DNA of 64,000 nucleotides from Proteles cristata cristata (GCA_017311185.1 JAESUZ010005468.1:62001-126000); one strand, 5' to 3'. Positions 13,021 to 25,010 are shown, counted from the stretch's first letter. Numbers and translations are program-made. Notes: generated by a model from the letters alone, not told the origin.

Positions 13021-13170
13021 TATGATATCATACTGATAATAGCTCTTTTTTGTTTTTTAATATAATTTTTAATTATATTTTTAATATAATTTTTAATTAT
13101 AATTATATTTAATGATAATATATTATACTGATAATAGCTCTTATTTTTTATTATCAGTATGATAATATCT
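13021..13170. repeat. AT-rich inverted and direct repeat
   Basis: TACTGATAATAGCTCTT is repeated at 13031-13047 and 13126-13142. ATCATACTGATAAT (13027-13040) is the reverse complement of ATTATCAGTATGAT (13150-13163), giving a 14-bp stem. Between the arms lies almost pure A/T sequence with repeats of TTTTTAATTATA type. Confidence 0.85.
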
Positions 13171-13254
13171 GATGACAGGTAACAGAGTACGACAACTTGA
13201 AGACTAGAACTGCAAAGCAAGAAACCAATGCAATGTCCCCCTTTTCCATTAGTG

Positions 13255-13840
13255 ATTTATTCATTTATTTATTCCACATATTGAGCACTTACCATGTACC
13301 AGGAACTAGGCACAGGAATTGAGCATATAGCAACCAAACAGGGAAAAAAGACCTGACCTCATGGAGCTTGCATTTTAGTGATGGATGACAGACAATAAAC
13401 ACAGAAGTATGCCTTGTGATGATGATGCTATGGAAAAAAATGAATCAGGGAGAAGATTAGGGGTGTGGGTGGGGTCAGGATTGTAATTTTAAATACAGTG
13501 GTCAACACAATTGTCACTGAGAAGATTACATTTGAGAAAAGGACTGGAGGAGGTAAGAGAGCAAGACACGCAGGTAACTAAGGAAGAACATACCAAGCAG
13601 AATAGCAAGTGCAAAGGCCCCCAGGCAATAATGTGCTCGCTTCAAGGAAGAACAAGGTCTGTGTGGCTAAACTGGAGTCAATAAAGGAGCAAATCATGGG
13701 AGATAAAGTCAGAGAGATGAAGGAAAGATTCTCTAGGGCCTAGTTGGTAATTGTAAAGACTGACTTTTACTCTAAAATGAGAGGAAAAGGGAAAGTTTTG
13801 AGCCAAAAAGTGACATGACCTGACTTATATTTTAATAAGA
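13255..13840 (-). repeat. L2 fragment
   Basis: A run of L2 phrases: TTCATTTATTTATTCCACAT, then GAGCACTTACCATGTACCAG, then CTCATGGAGCTTGCATTTTA, then AGCAAGTGCAAAGGCCCC, then AAAGTGACATGACCTGACTT. Orientation is uncertain. Confidence 0.7.
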
Positions 13841-14456
13841 TCCCTCTCTTCTCTGTTTCTTGCACGTTTGCCAGTTTCTCATTCCCTGATTCTCTCTCAA
13901 AACTTCTGCTTACGCATGGCTTCTGTGTTCCCTTCATAACATCAGCTTCCACGTGGCTTGGTGTTTGTAACAACTGTTGACATTTCAGTTCATGTGCCCA
14001 ACTGTGACCTAATCCCTCAGTCTCTTCGTGTCCCAATTCTGGATTCTTGGGTGACATCATGTTAGACTCACATATTATTTAGGCTAACTAATATTAGTCC
14101 ACTGTGGTCGGACAAGCTGAGGCCCGCTCTCAGAGATGAACAGGACCTTACAACATGTCCAAGAAGGGATCATGGACAGAGAAGTAAGGGCTAGCACATC
14201 AACTTCCTCAGGTAACTCAAATATTTTGGGTTCTCAGTACATACATAACAGTCAATAAATCTAGCTTATTTATTCAGCAAAAATAAACAAAACCTATAAT
14301 CACATCTTACTGGTGTTGGGTTCAGTTACCACTTAAGGATGGTAGTAAGAATAGAGGACTTTATAAAGCTGTCTACTAAAACAGCTTCTAAAACTATCTG
14401 TGGTAAGGACCAGTTTTCTTATTTTTATTTTCAAACTGTAGGAGAATGATACTTTT

Positions 14457-14759
14457 TTTTTTAGCTTGAGAGTTTTTTTTCATTTATTTTCAAATTAGTT
14501 AACATACAGTGTATATAAGTCTTGCCTTCAGGAGTTGAACCCACTGATTCATCTCTTACATCTCTTACATGTGACACCCAGTGCTCATCCTGAAAAGCGC
14601 CCTCTTTAATGCCCCTCAGCTTCCACGCTCCATGTAACCCATCCCTCACCGACCCCTCCCCCCTCCAGCAACCCTCAGTTTGTTCTTGTATTTAAGAGTC
14701 TCTTATGCTTTGTCTCTCTCTCTGTTTTTACTTATTTTTCCTTCCCTTCTGTAGAAGAC
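14457..14759 (-). mobile_element. Carnivore L1 3' end, 5'-truncated
   Basis: Reverse orientation, with a poly-T side then TTCAAATTAGTTAACATACA, GTGCTCATCCTGAAAAGCGC, CCCTCCCCCCTCCAGCAACC and AAGAGTCTCTTATGC, all of the L1 3' UTR. TGATACTTTT at 14447-14456 and 14760-14769 is the TSD. About 14780-15250 shows nothing I recognise. Confidence 0.85.
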
Positions 14760-15265
14760 TGATACTTTTGTAAAATATAAGAAAAATTAAATTTAAAAAG
14801 AGACACAGAATTAAAGCCTAATATTTTACTATTAGATTCAACACACAGGAAATTACTCTGTCAAATTGCTACAAAAGTGTCTAATGCTTAGTCTCAATTT
14901 CTGTACTGACCATGCACTAGTCACAAACAGTTGCGCACTTCAAATAGCACACTCATTTATTTAATTAGTATCTAAATTTTGCAATCACCAGAGCGGATGA
15001 GTGGCATTTCACATTCTGATTGAACATATTAATGAATATGGTTATGTTGTCGTTTTTACTGTCCTCACTCATTAAATAAGTGACCTGCATGTAGTTTCTA
15101 ATGAATCTTTGTTGACGAGAATATTTCCCTAGTTTATGGACATATTTTGTCACATGGAAAACAACGTATAATTTGTTCTATTTACATTTGCTATTATATA
15201 TTGCTCATGTCCTAAATATGCCTGAAGTAGGTTTAATTTTCTCTTTCATTAGAAATGGAAGAAAC

Positions 15266-15480
15266 GGGTACGTAGGTGGCCCAGTCAGTTAAGCATCCGA
15301 CCGGCTCAGGTCATGATCTCATGGTTGGTGAGTTCGGGCCCTGTGTTGGGCTCTGTGCTGACAGCTCAGAGCCTGGAGCCTGCTGTGGATTCTGTGTCTT
15401 CCTCTCCCTCTGCATCTCCCCCACTCACGCTCTGTCTCTCTCTCTCAAAAATAATAAGCATTTTAAAAAATTAAAAAAAA
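15266..15480 (+). mobile_element. SINEC_Fc-type SINE with 15-bp TSD
   Basis: AGAAATGGAAGAAAC is exact at 15251-15265 and 15481-15495. The SINE itself has a slightly shortened A-box region. About 15496-16420 shows nothing I recognise. Confidence 0.95.
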
Positions 15481-16429
15481 AGAAATGGAAGAAACAAAGG
15501 GACAAAAGAGTTACCTTTCTTCAATTTCAGAGACAGAAAGATAAAAGTGTTCACATTGAATTAGAGGGAAGGCTGTTTCTAATCTTTTATAAAGATAAAA
15601 GCCTGATTCTGTAGTTGACTTGAGGACTATTTTCTTAATTTAGCAAGTACGTATTTACATTTCATTGCTATGCTAAGCTATCTATACAGTGAATTAAATT
15701 GACTTAAGCCCAGTATTTTATGGTTTCAAGTTCTAAGACAAATGTACCAACCAGTATAAGTGAAGAAATAATAAATAAAATCATAGTTATATACTAGCTA
15801 CCACTCTACAATCATTGAACAGAGAGGAATTATAGAATAAGATTACTCTGGTAGCAGCAAGCCTTGGTCATTGGTTCATTTCCCAAGATTATATGACTTT
15901 CTTTATCCACAGAATTCTAGGTAACCAGAATTTTAAATTCATACACAAATATATTTTAAAATATCTGAAATGATTAGGGCGAATTAAGTGGGAACACTTA
16001 AGTCCGTCCATCAGTACTGCCTTGGATTTATTTTAAAGATAGTTACAAATGTTCAAAGGTTTGCTTTTATTCATACACTATCAAAATAGTTCACAGCCCC
16101 TTAAGCAGGAAAAACATAAAACAATACCCACCTCGGACCGTTTGCCACAATCTGCTCTTTAAATAACAAAACAGAAAATAAAAAAGAAACTATTTTTAAA
16201 GAATCATTTCAAATGCATCATTGCCAGGAAATTAAATTGTTCTCCTCTGTGTACCAATTGTTATGAAAACACAATATTGTTTTCAAAATATTCTCTACCT
16301 GTTAGAAAGAGATACCAATGTTTTTTCTCAAGAAAAAACAGGTCTTGTAAGATACAAATTAGTAAATATTCCATAAATTCTTTGGGAAAAGTGTTACACT
16401 ATTCCTTAACCATTCTGAAAGCTGCCATA

Positions 16430-17150
16430 TTCCAGAGATGTATATATGGCAGACGTCCATTGTGTTTTCTTCTCTTCCTGCTCCCCCACCCACCTGATTG
16501 GTGGGAGACATTCCTCCATGGATCTCTTGCATTTCTTCATATCTTGTGAGTGAGGCACCGGCTGAACTTGTTCCAGATGATCTTTTCAAGAATGTTTACC
16601 CAGCAAACAGCCTTGGAATCTAGAGATAATGTGTCTCTCTGGAGCAAAGAGCAGGTTTGTTTACTGTCCAACATGATAAAGATGTTGTCTCCCCAGAGCC
16701 AAGGCCAGGCATGCTTACTGCCCATTGTAAAAAATGTGGCTCCCCTAAGTAGGGGTTTTTCACCTGTAACTCAACCCGCTGGGTATGTTAGCATCACTCG
16801 GCTCTCTTCATGTCCATCTTGTGGGAATCAGAGTTTGGACCCAGAGCAAATGCTGATACTCTGGCCAATACGATTGGTATAAGTGATATATTGTCCTTTC
16901 TCTCTAATGCAGGAAGCTTGTGTCTTCTGTCAGAATCTACGAACCCATGCCTGGCTACCTTGTTACCTTGCTAGTAGGGAAAATCTGTAGGTTTCCTACA
17001 TTATCCCGGTTTCTGCTTTGAATTCTTTCCTAAGACATCGGTACCTTTGCCCTTCAGCTTCCTGCGAGAACCCTGTGTCTGTACAATAAATCTCCCTTTT
17101 ATTTAGGCTTAAATGGGCTCCCATTTCTTGTAATCAAAATAGTCTTGATC
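16430..17150 (+). mobile_element. Probable solo LTR of an endogenous retrovirus
   Basis: The sequence has LTR organisation but no viral genes. GC-moderate U3-like sequence is followed by a poly(A) signal in CTGTACAATAAATCTCCC (AATAAA at 17087-17092) and a T-rich U5-like segment. The termini and a TSD could not be fixed. It contains no long frame. Confidence 0.5.
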
Positions 17151-17219
17151 CAGCCAAGAAAATCTGTTTCTTTCTGAAAACTGAACAATAGGAGGAAATA
17201 TTCAAGTGGCTTTCTAAGT

Positions 17220-18270
17220 GTTTCCATTCAGCCAATCTTTGTTGAGCGGCCACAACATTCCATGTAGCGTGCTGGATGCTGGGGCCACAATGGTAAACAG
17301 CGTACGGTTCACAGTGTTCTAATTCTCATAAGAGGAGCAGCCCAGATATAAGTAAACCGACACATCATCCTTGCAAATGCTGAGAAGTGCTATAAAGAAA
17401 ACAAAACTGGGACAAAGGCAGAGAGTAAGAAGGGAAGCTAATTTACAGAGAGTCACTGGAGAAGGCAACTTTGAGAGAGGCATCCTTAAGCTGAAATGTG
17501 GCAGATAAGGCAGAAGGTCAATATAAACTCAAGGAACAATAAGTGCCTTGAGATGGGAAGAGCTTTGGAAATATGGAAATACACAGAACAAATGTGAATA
17601 AGCACTGTGAGTGAGGGTCAGTATGCCAGGTGGTACAGAGGGGATTTAGGCAGGAGCCTGATTAGCCAGGGCCCAACCGTCCAACAAAAGGAGTTTGCAT
17701 TTATTCTGTGTACAATGGGAAGCTATTGAAGAGTTTTAAGCCCTGGAGTGACAGGACCCATGTTAACATTTAAAAAAAAAAAAAAGATGTTTACGGGGTG
17801 CCTGGCTGACTGAGTCAGCAGAGCCTACAACTCTTGATCTCGGGATCATGGATTTGAGCCCCACATTGGGTGTAGAGATTACTTAAAAAAATAAGCTTTG
17901 AAAAACAGGATTGTTTGCTGTTGTGTGGAGGATAGATGGAGGAAAGCAAAAATGGAAATGAGAGGCCAGTTAAGAGGTGGGTGCTTTGTTCAGGAAATGA
18001 TGGCGGCCAAGACCAGGTTGTGGCAGTGGAGATAGAGAAAGTGGATTCTGTGTCCCAAGGAGACTGCGGATGTGGGTGGGGGTGGCAACCTGGGAGGGTG
18101 AGGGGGTGGAGGAGATGTGGGGCTGTAGAAATCAAAATTGCCATTTGGGGCTATGTATAGTTTGATATTTGTGTGAAGTACCCAAGGATAGATATCAAGT
18201 TGGCCATTGAAGATGGGAGCATTGAGTGAGATGCCAGATCCAAGTTATATTGGGGGTCATCAGTATATAC
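17220..18270 (-). repeat. L2, interrupted by a short SINE
   Basis: Contains GTGCTGGATGCTGGGGCCAC, AAGCTGAAATGTGGCAGATA, GGGAAGCTATTGAAGAGTTT and GGAGTGACAGGACCCATGTT, all L2-like. The run resumes after the SINE at 17790-17900. Orientation is uncertain. About 18271-18710 shows nothing else I recognise. Confidence 0.6.
17790..17900 (+). mobile_element. Short older carnivore tRNA-SINE
   Basis: GGGGTGCCTGGCTGACTGAG head, AGCCCCACATTGGGTGTAGA and a TACTTAAAAAAATAA tail, without the Fc-type body. Confidence 0.85.
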
Positions 18271-18723
18271 AAGCTGTTTGGTTCCAGGGTCCTAAGCTTT
18301 AAGGCCTCTTTCAGTTTATTCTCTTTTTCAGGCCATAGTGCTCATCTTCCCCAATTCAGGGCATGCAGGAACTTCTGAATCTCTGGCAAACCACCTACCG
18401 GACATGGAGAGCCAGGAGCATCATCTCCAGATTTCTTTCTACCTGACGTGCCACCATTACTAATTTTTTTCTGCTAGGGCTGTTCCCTGTTGGTAAGGGT
18501 CTTCCAACAAGGTGGCCTCCTTCCAGAGACCATGACTGAAAGGAAGTTTTGCTTTCAGTCTCCATGTCTACCTACCTGGAAGGTTTCAACTGACGTAGTT
18601 TAATGGGCTAGGTTTCTGGGTCCTTTTTCAGGTTCATACTACCACATTCCTGTCTGTAAACTGAAATAACATGCTTCTCTCCTCCTTCAAGCATGTTTCT
18701 TCTATAAAGGACTGTTTTTTTAG

Positions 18724-18913
18724 GGGTGCCTAGGTGGTGCAGTAGGTTAAGTGTCCAACTCTTGATTTCGGCTGGGATCAAGATCTCACACTTGTGAGGT
18801 CAAGCTCTACATGGGGTTCTGCACTGAGTGTACAGCCTCTTTGAGATTCTCTTTCCTTCTGGTCTTCTCCCCTGCTCTCTCTCTCTCTCTATCTTAAAAA
18901 AAAAATAAAAAGC
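18724..18913 (+). mobile_element. SINEC-type SINE (diverged)
   Basis: GGGGTGCCTAGGTGGTGCAG head and CATGGGGTTCTGCACTGAGT body, a CT linker and an A-rich tail. The target-like phrase AAGGACTGTTTTTTTA just before it recurs in variant form after it and again after the following SINE pair. Confidence 0.85.
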
Positions 18914-18917
18914 CTGT

Positions 18918-19072
18918 TGGGGTGCCTGGGTGGCTCAGTTAGTTGAGCATCTGACCCCTGATTTTGGCTCAGGTCATAATCTCAGTGTTCATGAGATCAA
19001 GCCCTCTATAAGGCTCTGTGCTGACAGTGTGGAGCTTGCTTGGGATATTCTCTCTCTCTCTCTCTCTCTCTC
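18918..19072 (+). mobile_element. SINEC_Fc-type SINE, tail missing (left arm of an inverted pair)
   Basis: The head and body are present, but the copy ends in its CT linker with no A-rich tail and runs directly into an oppositely oriented copy. Confidence 0.85.
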
Positions 19073-19264
19073 CCCTTGAGAGAGAGAGAGAGAGACAGAG
19101 CATAAGGGGGGGGGTGCAGAGAGAGAGGGGAAGAGAGAAAATCCGAAGCAGGCTCCAGGCTCTGAGCTGTCAGCTCAGAGCCCGACTAGGGGCTGGAACT
19201 TGTGGACTGCAAGATCATGACCTAACCCAAGGTCTCTTAACCCACTAAGCCACCCAGGCACCCC
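19073..19264 (-). mobile_element. SINEC_Fc-type SINE, tail missing (right arm of an inverted pair)
   Basis: Begins in the GA linker (TTGAGAGAGAGAG), lacks the poly-T tail and ends GCCACCCAGGCACCCC. Confidence 0.85.
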
Positions 19265-19267
19265 AGA

Positions 19268-19755
19268 AAGACTGCTTTTTAAAATAGTTTTTTTGACATA
19301 TAAGTTATGCACCATAGCATTCACCCATTTTACGTGTACAATTTGATGAGTTTTAGTAAGTATACAAAGTTGTGCACATCAAGATGACAGAATTGTACAA
19401 TATTTCCATTATCCTCTAAACAACCTTTGTGCTCATTTGCAGTCACTCCTTGTTCCCTCCCCTGCAGATCTAGGTAACCACTAATCTATTTTCAGCACTT
19501 TTTTTTTTTTTGCTTTTTCTAGACATTTCATATAAATGAAATCATACAACATGTGATATTTTGTGTCTGGCTCTTTTTCCTGAGCATATAGCTTTTGAAT
19601 TGCATCCAAGTTGTATCATATATTAGCATTTCATTCCTTTTTTATTGCTGAATTTCCTTCCATTGTATGGATATACCACATTTTGTTTATTCATTCTCTC
19701 ACTGATAGCCATCTGGGTCGATTTTGGCTATTCTGAACATTGTGGAGATAACATT
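19268..19755 (-). mobile_element. Old L1 3' region
   Basis: Reverse-oriented L1 phrases: TGACATATAAGTTATGCACC, ACCACTAATCTATTTTCAGC, AAATGAAATCATACAACATG and TCATTCCTTTTTTATTGCTG. Confidence 0.75.
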
Positions 19756-20180
19756 CGTATTCACCAAAATCACTCAGATGTTGAAAGGATGACTTAATAT
19801 TTTAAATTGAAGGTTAAGATGGTATAATTTGGGGTGATTTTCCCTCAATTTTCCAAATTTTCAGAAATTTGGTTACACAGTGTGCATAGTTTTAAAAGTA
19901 GATTTCACTGATTTGATTTAAATTTTATGAAATATTTCAATCACACACAAAGGCTTAAGAAGCATAGTAACAAACATTCATGTACCCATTATAGCTCAAG
20001 AAATCTCTGTCCAGGAGGTAACTGCTGTCATGAATTTGTATATTCATTTTCATTCATGTATATTTACGTTTACTAATATATATACATTCTTATATAATAA
20101 TATACAGAATTTTTTGCATGATTCTAGACTCAGTCTACACAGCATGAAAAATAATGATACCATGTATTTTTTTTAGTCCT

Positions 20181-20222
20181 TTAGTACTGATCATTTAGTA
20201 CTGATCACTTAATACTGATCAT
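20181..20222 (+). repeat. 14-bp tandem triplication
   Basis: TTAGTACTGATCAT, TTAGTACTGATCAC and TTAATACTGATCAT follow one another without gaps. The triplication lies just left of a MIR. Confidence 0.9.
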
Positions 20223-20224
20223 TT

Positions 20225-20385
20225 TCATTTTTCCAATAACCATACAAAGTAGAAAGAGCTATTATCCCCACTTTACAGATAAGGAAACTGAGGCCAGTAG
20301 AGATTAAGTGACTCATCAAGATCACACAGTTGATAGCAGAGGTGGGTTGGAATTCAGCATAACTCTAGAGCATCTGCATGACTAC
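20225..20385 (+). repeat. MIR
   Basis: CACTTTACAGATAAGGAAAC, TGAGGCCAGTAGAGATTAAG, GATCACACAGTTGATAGCAG and GGTTGGAATTCAGC follow the MIR order. Confidence 0.8.
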
Positions 20386-21666
20386 GTGACACAGTTTTAA
20401 ATGCTTTGTTGTACTGTGTTCTCTTGCAATCTGCTTTTCCCCTCAACATTATATTTGTGAGATTCCCCCGTATTTATATATGTAGCCCTAGTTCATTCTT
20501 TTCGTTACTGAATGGCAGTCCATTTAATGAATAGGTTACAATTCCTTTCTCCATTTTACTGTTAGACGATACTATATCTAACAATACTGCACGTATATTC
20601 TTGTACAGGCCTCCTTATACACAGAGGCAAGAGTTTCTCTAGGGTATATACCCTACAGGAGGAATTTCTGGGTCACATGGTATGTGTATCTTCATATTAA
20701 CTAGATATTCCCAACTATTCTCCAAAACGGTTATATCATTTTACTTTCAAGGAATCAGTTTGTAAAAAATTCTGCTGTCCACGGTTACAATGTATGAAAT
20801 GACCAAATGTTATGAGAGAATAGAGTGACAAGAAATGAAAACTAAAGAGAACAGTAAAGTAACCCCAATCTGCCATTTATAACTTCTCTCTTTTAAATAT
20901 ATTCAGGGAACATGAAATAGCATTTCTCTAATCTCAACTTACCCCTCCTTCTTTCCTTCTAAGCTATAGTCAACTCTCAGAACTCCCATGAAAGCATGAA
21001 TGTGATATATTATTTATACATATTAAAATCCCCAAATTCTTTCTACAAGGGTGAATCATGGTAAGGTGGACTTCCTTAATAATCCAATATTTCATTGACC
21101 CTCTCTTCTTTAAATATTGCCATAGGTTTCTCCTCTACCAGCCTGAGCTTTACTGTTTTATTTTTACTCACAACCATGGGGTATAAAAGAGTCGAAACTC
21201 TGTTTCAAATACAAATACAGATATAATATAGAGCTTCAGATGTCAGATAAGTTCCTACAGGGAAGAACTATGATAAAGTTGTAAGAAAACAATAACTTTG
21301 GTATAATAAGAACTTTTAGTCCCAATTGTTTGATAATTTAGATGAACCTGACTTTAAATAAATCTAACACTGCATATGTAAATTAGGATTAAAAGAAATA
21401 TGAGCAAACTGGAAAATAAGTATTCTTTTAGAAATATTTGATCTTATGATTCCTTGCAAAAACTTTTCCCTTTATACATTTAACATGGGATCAACTGTAG
21501 TTTGCTACTAAATTATGAGCACCATCTATCTTTCTCTGCAGCTTGGAGGATCAAGGATTAAGCCCTTCAGGTATAGAGCAGGGGATGGGAGGAGAGACAA
21601 AGCTTTCAAAATACAAGCTCATGAAAGGAGGGGTGTGGGGAGAGAGAAATGAAGAAACAGACTCTT

Positions 21667-21890
21667 TTCAAAAAATTTTTAAATGTATTATTTATTTTTG
21701 AGAGAGAGACAGAGACAAAGACAGTGAGACAGAGCACAAACAGGGGAAGAGGCACAGAGAGAGGGAGACAAAATCTGAAGCAGGCTCCAGGCTCTGAGCT
21801 GCCAGCACAGAACCCCATGAGGCACTCAAACTCATCAACCGCAAGATCATGACTTGAGCTGAAGTCAAATACTTAACCGACTGAGTGCCT
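21667..21890 (-). mobile_element. SINEC_Fc-type SINE with 13-bp TSD
   Basis: GAAACAGACTCTT flanks it at 21654-21666 and about 21892-21904. The copy is slightly 5'-truncated, ending ACTGAGTGCCT. It sits inside the L1 3' end that resumes at 21905. Confidence 0.9.
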
Positions 21891-21904
21891 GGAAACAGAC
21901 TCTT

Positions 21905-22125
21905 AATTATAGAGAACAAACCGATAGTTACAGAGGATTGGGGGTTGGGGGATGGGTAAAATAGGTGATGGGAATTAAAGAGAACACTTACCACGATGAG
22001 CACTGAGTACAGTATAGAACTGTTGAATCACTATATTGTACACCTGAAATGAATATAACACTGTATGTTAACTTTACTGGAATTAAAATTACAAACAATA
22101 AAAAAATGAAAACAAAACAAAACAT
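21905..22125 (+). mobile_element. L1 3' end
   Basis: Contains TTAATTATAGAGAACAAACC, GATGAGCACTGAGTACAGTA, TTGTACACCTGAAATGAATA and TGTATGTTAACTTTACTGG, then an A-rich tail. ATACAAGCTCATGAAAG (from 21612) and CATAAGCTCATGGAAG (from 22123) look like a decayed TSD of the whole L1 insertion. Confidence 0.8.
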
Positions 22126-22129
22126 AAGC

Positions 22130-23180
22130 TCATGGAAGATTGTAAGAATTATACATTTTTTGTTCTCACTAGCAAGCCACCTTAATTCATTTGTCTTGCC
22201 TCCTGACCCCCTGGTTCTCTCTGAAGCTGTCTTACTCTCTCTTGTGCATTTCTTTTTTCCATCAGTCTTTTTTTTTTTTTTTTTAACAGAACTGGATTTA
22301 CAATACACAAAATATTCTCTTCTTTTGTCTTTCACTCTAAGCCCTCATCACTAAAGAAAATAGGCTCTTTCATCTCACAGATGCTTCCTGCCCTTCCAGG
22401 TAGACAATTATAGACCAGGGATTGCAAATTCAAATGCCTCTAGGAGCCAGAAAGAGAATTTAAGTGGGGAAGACTGGACACGGATCATGGAGAGCTGGAG
22501 TGCTACTCCCTAAAAGGGGGACAGCCGCTTACCGAATTTCAGTTGACTCTTACTGTGGAAAAATGGGATCTTAACGTTGCCAGGTCTTTTGATTTTTCAG
22601 AAGACCTGGAAATCTAGGGGGTTTTTTTGTTGAAAATTCTCTCACTGTTAAACGTGGCAATGAACTCAATAAAGACAACAGCAACACGCTTGACCAACTT
22701 GAGCAACACTCTGAAACTAAGTTGTTGGAGGGCTGGTTGTGGCTTGGGGGCTGCCATTTCGCCACCTCTACTCTAAGGAGAATTTTGTCTTGGCCAGATT
22801 CACCCCCAGAGTTTTTGCAGAATTGATGATGCAGAATTGAGAAAGTGAGTAGAGGAGTAAACGGTCTAGGAGGTGAAATAAAACACAAAAGGACCTAAGC
22901 GGACTCAATAAGATGATCTAGCTAACAAAGAGCCAGGAGAGAGAGATGGTGAGAGGAAAAGAGGTCCCAGAGGAGGCAGTCCAGATGTGGAGAGGTAGGT
23001 GGGTTGGGAGGCTCCAGAGAAACTCCCTGAAGAGGGAAAACCCTTCTCAGGGTGGAGGTGGGTGAGGAAAGAGCACAAACAAGTGTGGGTAAACACAGAT
23101 CAGAAGTGGCATTCCTGTTAACATTCCTCAGAGAAATTAGATAAATATTGCGACTCTTTTTAAAGTTCTTTTTGGATGCA
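22130..23180. other. No gene; one T17 run, otherwise unassigned
   Basis: A poly-T run (22268-22284) is visible. The stretch around 22420-22640 resembles an ancient interspersed repeat, but I cannot name the family. No exon was recognised. Confidence 0.5.
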
Positions 23181-23194
23181 GGATTGGCCTTTTA

Positions 23195-23497
23195 CTTTAT
23201 TTTTTAATTCTTTATAGTTTATCGTCAAGTTGGTTTCCATATAACACCCAATGCTCATCCCCACAAGTGCCCTCCTCCATGCCTATCCTCCATTTTCCCC
23301 TCTTCCCCCATTAACCCTTAATTTGTTCTCAGTATTTAAGAGTCTCTTACGGTTTGCCTCCCTCCCTCTCCTTAACTATTTTTCCCCTTCCCTCCCCTAT
23401 GGCCCTCTGTTAAGTTTCTCCTGTTCCATATATGAGTGAAAACATATGGTATCTGTCTTTCTCTGCCTTATTTCACTTAGCATAACACCCTCTAGTT
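23195..23497 (-). mobile_element. Carnivore L1 3' end with 14-bp TSD
   Basis: GGATTGGCCTTTTA is exact at 23181-23194 and 23498-23511. The inside has GTCAAGTTGGTTTCCATATA, CACCCAATGCTCATCCCCAC and TATTTCACTTAGCATAACAC, the reverse of the L1 3' UTR and last ORF2 segment. The copy is strongly 5'-truncated. Confidence 0.95.
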
Positions 23498-24149
23498 GGA
23501 TTGGCCTTTTAAAATATGACTCCATGTGGAGACTAGGTCTCTTCGAGCCCTGGGGATTAGTAGGAATAAGATTCTTGCAGACAATAGAAAACAGCTCTGA
23601 ATAATTTAAGAAAATAGATTGATTGGAAGGATATTAGGTGCATCAAAGAATTGGTAGGAAAACTGGCAAAGCAGGCTCAGAAAATGAGCAGAAACTAAGG
23701 AGACTAGGCAGCCTGGAATACAGCTGGGTCATCCCACCGGAACAGTCTGCTTATCTTGTTGCTACTGGACATTCACTGTTACACCCCTTAACTCTCTTCT
23801 CAAAGCTCTCACTCCACTAGACACCAGATGCGGCCACCAGCAACGGAATCAACACTGTAATACGCCATTCTTACTTTTTGTATTAAGACTCAAAGTCCTG
23901 AGTGGGGAGTTTCCAAATGACTGACCTCAGGTCACATGCCTATTCCCTGTGAGGAATCTGGGAGAAAAAGTATTGGTCCTTTTTGGCTTCCTTGGTGAGA
24001 GGCAGAAACTGCCTCCTGCCCAAATTCATGCAATGATGGTTCCCAAATAAGAAGTCTATTTGCATCGTGAAATATGGCGGCCTTACACGTACGATAGGAC
24101 CTTACTAGCTACAGTACCTTGTGTGAAGGATGATTAGGAGATGTCCATT

Positions 24150-24490
24150 GGATCAGTCAGAATAGGATTCATTGTGCTGCAGTGACAAATGGCTACAAAA
24201 TCTCAGTGGCTTACGGCAACAAAGCTTTATTCCTCACTCGCGTCTACTGCAGATTGTTCATATTACCTTCACGTTAGGCCCCAGGCTGATGGGCCCTGGA
24301 ACAGTGTTCATCTCATGGTGGCAGAGGTGGGTGTTGGGGGGACAGGGAGGAGAGTGTAGCAAGCCACACTCTGACTCTTTAAGTTCACACTTGGAAGTGG
24401 AAAACACAACTTCTGCTCACATGTTATGGCCAAAACAAATTGTGCAGCCAAGCCCGATCAAAGTGATATGACCCCAAGGAGGGGAAATTA
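24150..24490. repeat. Ancient interspersed repeat, family unassigned
   Basis: Phrases such as TGACAAATGGCTACAAAATC, TCAGTGGCTTACGGCAACAA and CCCAGGCTGATGGGCCCTGG recur across mammalian genomes in my memory, but I cannot assign the family. About 23512-24149 shows nothing I recognise. Confidence 0.4.
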
Positions 24491-24619
24491 CTATTTTTGA
24501 AAATAAGGTGTATCCCAGCCATTATCAGGGAGGGGAGAAAGGTATGTTAGGTAGTGGGAATGAGCAAAATAGAGGCAAGAAAGAGAATGATGTTTGGGCG
24601 GTTACTATAAATAGTGTGA

Positions 24620-25010
24620 TATTAATGAAGTTTAAGGCTCAAGGCAGGAGAAAGTAAAAGATGAAGCAGTAGTGATGGAGGAATAGACAAGACGCTTGTC
24701 TTCAGGAAAAAGAGCTTGACCCTTATTCTGTAGTCAGTTAGACATCCCTGAGGGTATTTAACCAGGAAGATGGGATGGCTAGATTTATGCTTTACACAGA
24801 TTGCTAGATGTGAAGGATGATTTGAGAGAGACCTGTTAGGAGGCTATTGCATTTGTTCAGGTGAAGAATGATGATAACCTGAACCAGAGAAGCTAATGGG
24901 GTAAAGATATGGAGACAGAGAGGAGGCAGAGTGGGTGGGTTGATTGATCAGAAGTGAAAGGTGAGAGAAAGAGGAGAGAGGATGCTCTAGAGTGTACAGC
25001 CTGGGCAATT
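24620..25010 (-). repeat. L2-like fragment
   Basis: Contains AGGAAGATGGGATGGCTAGA and GAGAGACCTGTTAGGAGGCTATTGC (24826-24850), L2-like. Orientation is uncertain. An interrupted poly-T run follows at 25020-25043. Confidence 0.5.

Larger units (their letters stand above)
19900..20800 (-). mobile_element. Old L1-related fragments with an inserted MIR
   Basis: Diverged L1-type reverse sequence (CATTTTACTGTTAGACG, GGAATTTCTGGGTCACATGG, TATTCCCAACTATTCTCC) flanks a MIR at about 20225-20385. About 20800-21600 shows nothing I recognise. Confidence 0.5.
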
